Below are positions 5,976 through 10,030 of a stretch of 10,030 nt of DNA, piece by piece. The notes beneath the pieces are model-generated. The model did no database searches, had not been told where the DNA came from, and saw only the letters and a program-made list of their open reading frames with translations. The translations under genes were made by a program, and so were the position numbers. The DNA is taken from positions 1 through 10,030 of the forward strand of contig JAFUXE010000014.1 in the NCBI GenBank assembly GCA_017477205.1. Reading direction: 5' to 3'. How positions within the stretch are numbered: position 1 is the first letter of the stretch; each line of letters starts with the position of its first letter. Source of the stretch: Alloprevotella sp. GTDB lineage: Bacteria; Bacteroidota; Bacteroidia; Bacteroidales; Bacteroidaceae.

Positions 5976-7505
5976 CTATCCGCGGGCGGCGGACAGCTGG
6001 CGGCGGACGATGCGGGCAAGCACCTTGGGGTGCCGCATGCGACGCATGGTGCTTCGCACGGGCTGCACGTCATAGAGGAGCATGAGCAGGAGCACGAGGG
6101 TTGCCGCGAGGCATATCCAGCCATACATCTGCTTGACGCTGACGAGGAGGATGTTCTGTATGTCCAGGGGGTCAACGCGGGAGAGGTTGTCAGCGATGTG
6201 ACGGCGAAGCTGATAGGCGTATGCGCCGCCGCTGATGCTTTCGACAACACCATTGCGCACGAAGCCGCTGACGGTGAGTGCCATGAGGAACGTGGGGAAC
6301 CCAATAAGGTCCTTGAGGTAAAGGGTCATGGTGGAGAAGAAGATGGCATAGCCGAAGGTGCGCAGGAAAGTGGGCAGATAGAGGCGTGGGAGGTCGAGTT
6401 CCGGAGACACGTAGAAGTACAGCAATACCTGATGGAGGAGCAGGGCGGCGAAGCCGAGGGTGAGCAGGCGGGTGTACTTCTGGTGCAGGGGGCGGTGCCA
6501 GAAAATGGTGAAGGCACAGCCGCCGACGTAGCCGAGCAATTCCGGAAGGTAGAGGCTTTGCGTGGCGGTCCATCCCCAGTGGAGCACACCGCCAGTGAGG
6601 GTGTTCTGGAGCACGTGGGGTGTGGCGTTCATGACCTCGGCAACGAGGAACATGCCCATGATGGGCAGCAGACGCCAGTGGCGGAAGACGTCGGGGGAGA
6701 GATAGGGGTGGCGGATGTGGCACATGCGGCCGATGCTGGCGGCGAGCGTCAGGGGAAGGGCGAGGAGTACGGCACGCCACGTGGGGCTATCCTGCCAATT
6801 GTAGTATTCGCCGTAGGTGAAAAGCCAGATGACCTCCAGCATGACCAGCGACCAGAGCAGGCAGCCCAGCCAGTCGAGGGAGACGAGCGGCAGCTTGTGG
6901 GGCATCATGCGCCAGGGATGTATGCAGAGACGCACGAAAAGAACGAGGGCAAGCATGAGGAGGCTGATAGCGGCGTGCATCGCCTGCCACGAGCCGAAAA
7001 ACTCCGTCAGCTGTGAGGCCATCCAGTTGCTCAGGGGCATGGCGCCGAGAATGACGATGTAGATGGTAGGGAGGAACACGCCAAAGTCCTGGCGGGGCGA
7101 TATCCAGAGCCGCAGGTTGGAGAAGCACTCAAAAGTGGCAACAAGCTTGAAGAAACCTGCAACGTAGGACAATGCGCAGAGCAAGGGCACATTTGTCGTG
7201 ACGAGCGTAAGCAGTCCCGAGACCGTGACGACAAGAGCGGCTGTTGTGAGAATCTGGCCGTTGGTGAAGCGCAGTTTGAAGCGGAAAATGAAGGGAAAGG
7301 GCATATTGACTCCCACAACGCCGCACATGGCGATGAACTGCCAGTCCTCGCGCAACAGGCCGGAGGTACCGGTCATGTGGGCAACGTTGGAGAAGTAAAC
7401 ACCGCCGCTGAGCTGGAACAGCAGCGCGAAGGAGAGGAATATCCATGGCCGCACGTCTTTCGGGAACCACGGGCGGAACATGGGGAAGAAGGGGCTTGTC
7501 GTCAT
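5976..7505 (-). CDS. EmrB-type MFS multidrug efflux pump
   Basis: A 509-residue inner-membrane proton-driven exporter of the major facilitator superfamily, DHA2 (14-helix, EmrB/QacA) type. The length and many hydrophobic segments fit 14 helices. The segment VSGFVRNGVVESISGGAYAY (about residues 424-443) resembles the conserved R-N-x-G-x-S region of EmrB homologues. The loop between helices 2 and 3 (FRFKLRFTNGQIL, about 74-86) stands where MFS motif A would be, but it lacks the usual G-x-L-a-D pattern, as can be seen in divergent Bacteroidota members. The gene follows the EmrA-type adaptor by 19 bp and is the last gene of the channel-adaptor-pump operon. With them it should expel toxic compounds across both membranes. 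The substrate cannot be read from the sequence. No clear terminator follows. Confidence 0.9.
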   Translation of the reverse strand: MTTSPFFPMFRPWFPKDVRPWIFLSFALLFQLSGGVYFSNVAHMTGTSGLLREDWQFIAMCGVVGVNMPFPFIFRFKLRFTNGQILTTAALVVTVSGLLTLVTTNVPLLCALSYVAGFFKLVATFECFSNLRLWISPRQDFGVFLPTIYIVILGAMPLSNWMASQLTEFFGSWQAMHAAISLLMLALVLFVRLCIHPWRMMPHKLPLVSLDWLGCLLWSLVMLEVIWLFTYGEYYNWQDSPTWRAVLLALPLTLAASIGRMCHIRHPYLSPDVFRHWRLLPIMGMFLVAEVMNATPHVLQNTLTGGVLHWGWTATQSLYLPELLGYVGGCAFTIFWHRPLHQKYTRLLTLGFAALLLHQVLLYFYVSPELDLPRLYLPTFLRTFGYAIFFSTMTLYLKDLIGFPTFLMALTVSGFVRNGVVESISGGAYAYQLRRHIADNLSRVDPLDIQNILLVSVKQMYGWICLAATLVLLLMLLYDVQPVRSTMRRMRHPKVLARIVRRQLSAARG

Positions 7506-7524
7506 TCTTCGATGATTGAGGGAA

Positions 7525-8646
7525 TCAGTGTGCGGGAGAGACCTCCACCTCCACGTTCAGGCCGGCGAGGAGGCGTCGCACGTCGTCGGCATTGTTGTCC
7601 GCTGCAAGGGTGATGCGCACGGGGATGCGCTGTTCCACCTTGACGAAGTTACCTGTGGCGTTGTCCGTGCGCAGTCCGCTCATGGCCGTACCTGTGGCTG
7701 CCGATATGGATTCCACCGTTCCGCGGAACCTGAGGCCGGGCAGGGCGTCGGCCGTGAACGTGACGGGGGCTCCGAGGGAGATGCCCTTCATCTGCGACTC
7801 GCGGTAGTAGGCCATCACCCACACCTGTGCGTCATCTACAACCTCCACGACGAGCTGCCCGGGCTGCAGGAGCTGACCCTCGTGGATGTCCTTGCGGCCT
7901 ACGTAGCCGTCGCAGGGGGCGAGAATGACCGTGTAGCCCAGATTCAGGCGCGCGAGGTTCAGCTGTGCCTCGGCAACGCTGACGCCCGCCTGGCTCTGGC
8001 TGACGCGTTGCGTCTGCTCCCCCAGCACCACGGCTGTGGCCTGACGGTTTGCGGAGGCCTGCGTCTGTCCCGCACGGGCGGCGTCTGCGGCAGCCCGTGC
8101 ACGGTTGTAGCGTGCCGTAGCCTCATCGTAGCGCGTCTTCATCTGGTCGTACTGTTGCTGCGTCACGGCACCCTTTTGCAGTAAGGCGGCATAGCGCTCG
8201 AAGTCCTTGCGGGCATTCTCCATGCCTACGCGCACCTCCTCGGCTGCAGCCTCGGTTTCGGCTACGCTGGCGGAAGCCACGCTGATGCCTGCCTGTGCCA
8301 CTTGGACGTGCCGTTCCGTTGTGCCGATGCCTGCCGCCGTAGCCGCAGAGCCCGACCGCGAACCGCGCAGGGCGGCTTCGGCCTGAGCCAGCTGGAGGCG
8401 ATATTCGGCATCATCGATGATGAGGAGTGTGTCACCCTTGCGGACGTGCTGGAACTCCTCGAAGCGTACTTCGCGGACAAAGCCCTGTACACGGGTGTGG
8501 ACGGGCGTGATGTGGCGGCACACCTGTGCGTCGTCCGTCCACTCCACGCCGGGATGCCAGAAGCGGGATGCTATCCATACCATCGCGCCGACGAGCAGGG
8601 CGATGATGAGCGCGTTCCATGCGCGCTTGACTGTTTTTTTCTTCAT
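7525..8646 (-). CDS. EmrA/HlyD-family periplasmic adaptor
   Basis: A 373-residue membrane fusion protein linking the inner-membrane pump to the outer-membrane channel. One N-terminal helix (residues 12-28) anchors it to the inner membrane. It is followed by TDDAQV (37-42), the EmrA-family counterpart of TDDAYV. The first lipoyl half is about 46-78 (VQGFVREVRFEEFQHVRKGD), and a long Ala/Gln/Arg-rich coiled-coil hairpin spans about 80-225. The second lipoyl half is about 228-270 (LGYTVILAPCDGYVGRKDI), and beta-barrel sequence runs to the end. The start codon ATG at 8644-8646 overlaps the TolC-like stop (ATGA), so the two are translationally coupled. The MFS pump follows after 19 bp. Confidence 0.94.
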   Translation of the reverse strand: MKKKTVKRAWNALIIALLVGAMVWIASRFWHPGVEWTDDAQVCRHITPVHTRVQGFVREVRFEEFQHVRKGDTLLIIDDAEYRLQLAQAEAALRGSRSGSAATAAGIGTTERHVQVAQAGISVASASVAETEAAAEEVRVGMENARKDFERYAALLQKGAVTQQQYDQMKTRYDEATARYNRARAAADAARAGQTQASANRQATAVVLGEQTQRVSQSQAGVSVAEAQLNLARLNLGYTVILAPCDGYVGRKDIHEGQLLQPGQLVVEVVDDAQVWVMAYYRESQMKGISLGAPVTFTADALPGLRFRGTVESISAATGTAMSGLRTDNATGNFVKVEQRIPVRITLAADNNADDVRRLLAGLNVEVEVSPAH

Positions 8647-9944
8647 ATCTTTCCGGTTATGTATTCCAGTTTGTAGTAGGCAAAGGCAATTCCCACGCGA
8701 GCTTCCACCTCGTGGAGTTCTGCCTGAAGTTTCGTGTTCTGTGCGTCCACCATGTCGGTGACGAGTGCCAGCTGGTTCTCGTAGCGGTCGCTGACTACGC
8801 TGTAGTTCTGCGCTGCCAGTTCCACGCCCTTCCGGCGCGTTTCAAGTTCCACAAAGCTTTGCAGATAGTCCGTGTAGGCAGCCTGTACGGCATTGTCCAC
8901 CTGCTCTTCGACTACGGATTGGCGCACGCCTGCCTGTTGCAACTGCGTGCGTGCCTGCCGCAGGCGCTTGTTCTGTTTGAAGAGCGAGCTGATGTTGTAT
9001 TGCAAGCCCACACCTACGTACCAGACGTTCAGGTTCTTGTCAATGGGCGGAATCTCGAACGTGACAGGGCCGCTGAACGTGTTGGCGGCAAAGAGCGACA
9101 CCTTCGGCCGCAGTTCGCTGCGTGCCATGCGCTCCTGCTGTCCCGCTATTTGTGTCGCCAAGTCAGCCGTCTCCAGCTGCGGCGACGATAGACGGGCCTG
9201 GTGTTGCCAGACGGTCTCTCCTTCGCGCGCGTACATTTTATATATAATGGTGCTGTCGGGTCGGATGTCCGTACCCGTAGGTAGTCCCAGCGTGTGGCAT
9301 AGCTGGTGGCAGACGATGGAGCGCTGTCCTTCGAGGCGTTTTACTTCCAGCTCCAGGCTCTGAAGCTGGAGCTCGTAGCGTGTCAGGTCGTTCTTCAAGG
9401 CCATTCCCTGCGCATGGCGCTCGGCCGTGTGGCCGATGAGCTGGCGTGTCAGGGCGATATTGCTGCGATACACCTGCAAGCCGTTGTCGATGCGGAACAG
9501 GTCAAGGTACTGCCCCAGTGCCATGAAGCGTTGCTCGCCCTGTGCCTGCCGCAGTTCCGCTGCCGCCATGTCGCGACCAAGTTCCGCCAGGCGGATGCCC
9601 GCAGTATGCGCCCCACCCGTATAGACCGCCTGTGCGGCTTCCACGGCCAGGGAATTTCCGAAGTGCGGCGAATGGTAGCCATGCCAAGAGGAGAAGTCGC
9701 GGTCGGCCATGAGGATGTTTCCGTTGTAGGCCACCGATGCAGCCGCCTTTACGTCCGGGAGCCTCAGGCTCTTGGCCGCAGCCACACCCTGCTCCGCCAC
9801 TTCGACGTTGGCCTTGCGCTCGGCAAGTGTGCGGCTTTCCGCATCTACGAGGGCGAAAAGTTCCTCCACTGTCAGCCGCCTCACCTCCTGTCCCGAGGCT
9901 CCAAGCCCCAGAAGGGTTGCCGCCAGAAAAAGTCTTATTCTCAT
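8643..9944 (-). CDS. TolC-type outer-membrane efflux channel
   Basis: A 433-residue outer-membrane factor forming a trimeric channel-tunnel through which the pump exports its substrate. The first 18 residues (MRIRLFLAATLLGLGASG) are a signal peptide, with the mature protein starting near QEVRR. Two homologous OEP repeats follow, about 22-215 and 235-430, each with long amphipathic helices (for example AEQGVAAAKSLRLPDVKAAAS and LRQARTQLQQAGVRQSVVEEQ). A beta-strand segment lies near YNGNILMADRDFSSWHGYH and the matching VWYVGVGLQYNISSLFKQNKR. The ATG at 9942-9944 is chosen because it gives the signal peptide directly. It is the first gene of the operon, with a promoter box about 32 bases upstream, and shares a 4-bp overlap with the adaptor gene. 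Confidence 0.94.
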   Translation of the reverse strand: MRIRLFLAATLLGLGASGQEVRRLTVEELFALVDAESRTLAERKANVEVAEQGVAAAKSLRLPDVKAAASVAYNGNILMADRDFSSWHGYHSPHFGNSLAVEAAQAVYTGGAHTAGIRLAELGRDMAAAELRQAQGEQRFMALGQYLDLFRIDNGLQVYRSNIALTRQLIGHTAERHAQGMALKNDLTRYELQLQSLELEVKRLEGQRSIVCHQLCHTLGLPTGTDIRPDSTIIYKMYAREGETVWQHQARLSSPQLETADLATQIAGQQERMARSELRPKVSLFAANTFSGPVTFEIPPIDKNLNVWYVGVGLQYNISSLFKQNKRLRQARTQLQQAGVRQSVVEEQVDNAVQAAYTDYLQSFVELETRRKGVELAAQNYSVVSDRYENQLALVTDMVDAQNTKLQAELHEVEARVGIAFAYYKLEYITGKI

Positions 9945-9965
9945 ACCGTTTTATATATCTGCTTG

Positions 9966-9981
9966 TTTTGCGGCCGCAAAA
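9966..9981. promoter_or_regulatory. 16-bp palindrome at the efflux operon start, candidate operator
   Basis: TTTTGCGGCCGCAAAA is a perfect palindrome. It overlaps the 3' half of the -7 box (9977-9984) and covers the expected transcription start. This is where a repressor of the efflux operon would bind. A second inverted repeat, GCCGC-N6-GCGGC (9995-10010), lies in the -33 region. The regulator is not in the window. Confidence 0.45.
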
Positions 9982-9984
9982 GTA
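9977..9984 (-). promoter_or_regulatory. Promoter -7 box of the efflux operon
   Basis: TACTTTTG on the minus strand matches TAnnTTTG. The predicted start near 9971-9974 gives a leader of about 28 bases before the channel gene ATG. No clear TTTG lies at the -33 position, so this promoter may be weak or need an activator. Confidence 0.6.
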
Positions 9985-10030
9985 CAGCTTCCACGCCGCC
10001 CTCATGCGGCATAAAACACGCGCAGAATGG

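Noticed and set aside
6030..7016. 328-codon plus-strand frame opposite the MFS gene
   Set aside because: Its Glu/Gly/His-rich composition is the mirror of hydrophobic codons in the pump gene; no family features.
7516..8184. 222-codon plus-strand frame opposite the adaptor gene
   Set aside because: It is antisense to a well-supported HlyD/EmrA protein and has no independent evidence.

Overview
The window looks like chromosomal DNA from a Bacteroidota bacterium, most likely order Bacteroidales and possibly Prevotellaceae. The evidence is the recurrent promoter element TAnnTTTG (found five times, always on the minus strand and each time upstream of something that needs a promoter), the absence of Shine-Dalgarno sequences, and the sequence character of the proteins. 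The genes are GC-rich while the left 650 bases are AT-rich. Every supported gene is on the minus strand, so transcription runs right to left.

Right part (5976-9984): a three-gene tripartite drug-efflux operon in the order outer-membrane TolC-type channel, EmrA/HlyD-type periplasmic adaptor, and EmrB-type 14-helix MFS pump. The first two genes overlap by 4 bp and the third follows after a 19-bp gap. A TAnnTTTG promoter precedes the channel gene, and a perfect 16-bp palindrome sits on its transcription start region, as an operator would. After a 77-bp gap comes a small YqaA/DedA-like membrane protein with its own promoter box almost touching its start codon.

Middle part (1644-5410): tyrS (tyrosyl-tRNA synthetase) with its own promoter, then purD (phosphoribosylamine-glycine ligase) followed by a strong hairpin terminator, then a polytopic membrane protein of unknown function with no visible promoter. 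The spacers between these genes hold short tandem repeats: 8-bp units, 7-bp units, and CCTAAAA-like units.

Left part (1-1643): no convincing protein gene. It holds the most unusual material. First is a strong candidate 6S-like non-coding RNA on the minus strand (about 278-505), with a near-ideal promoter and a rod-like fold that I could trace by hand. Second is a mosaic of repeats: four 49-bp tandem units plus one displaced copy, a long CACGAA foldback, a five-unit 23-bp array whose two end units are perfect palindromes, a cluster of four hairpins, and a 16-bp direct repeat. At the far left edge a second minus-strand promoter points out of the window towards a gene that is not visible.

The protein genes are ordinary for the group. 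The RNA, the repeat mosaic and the candidate operator deserve a second look.
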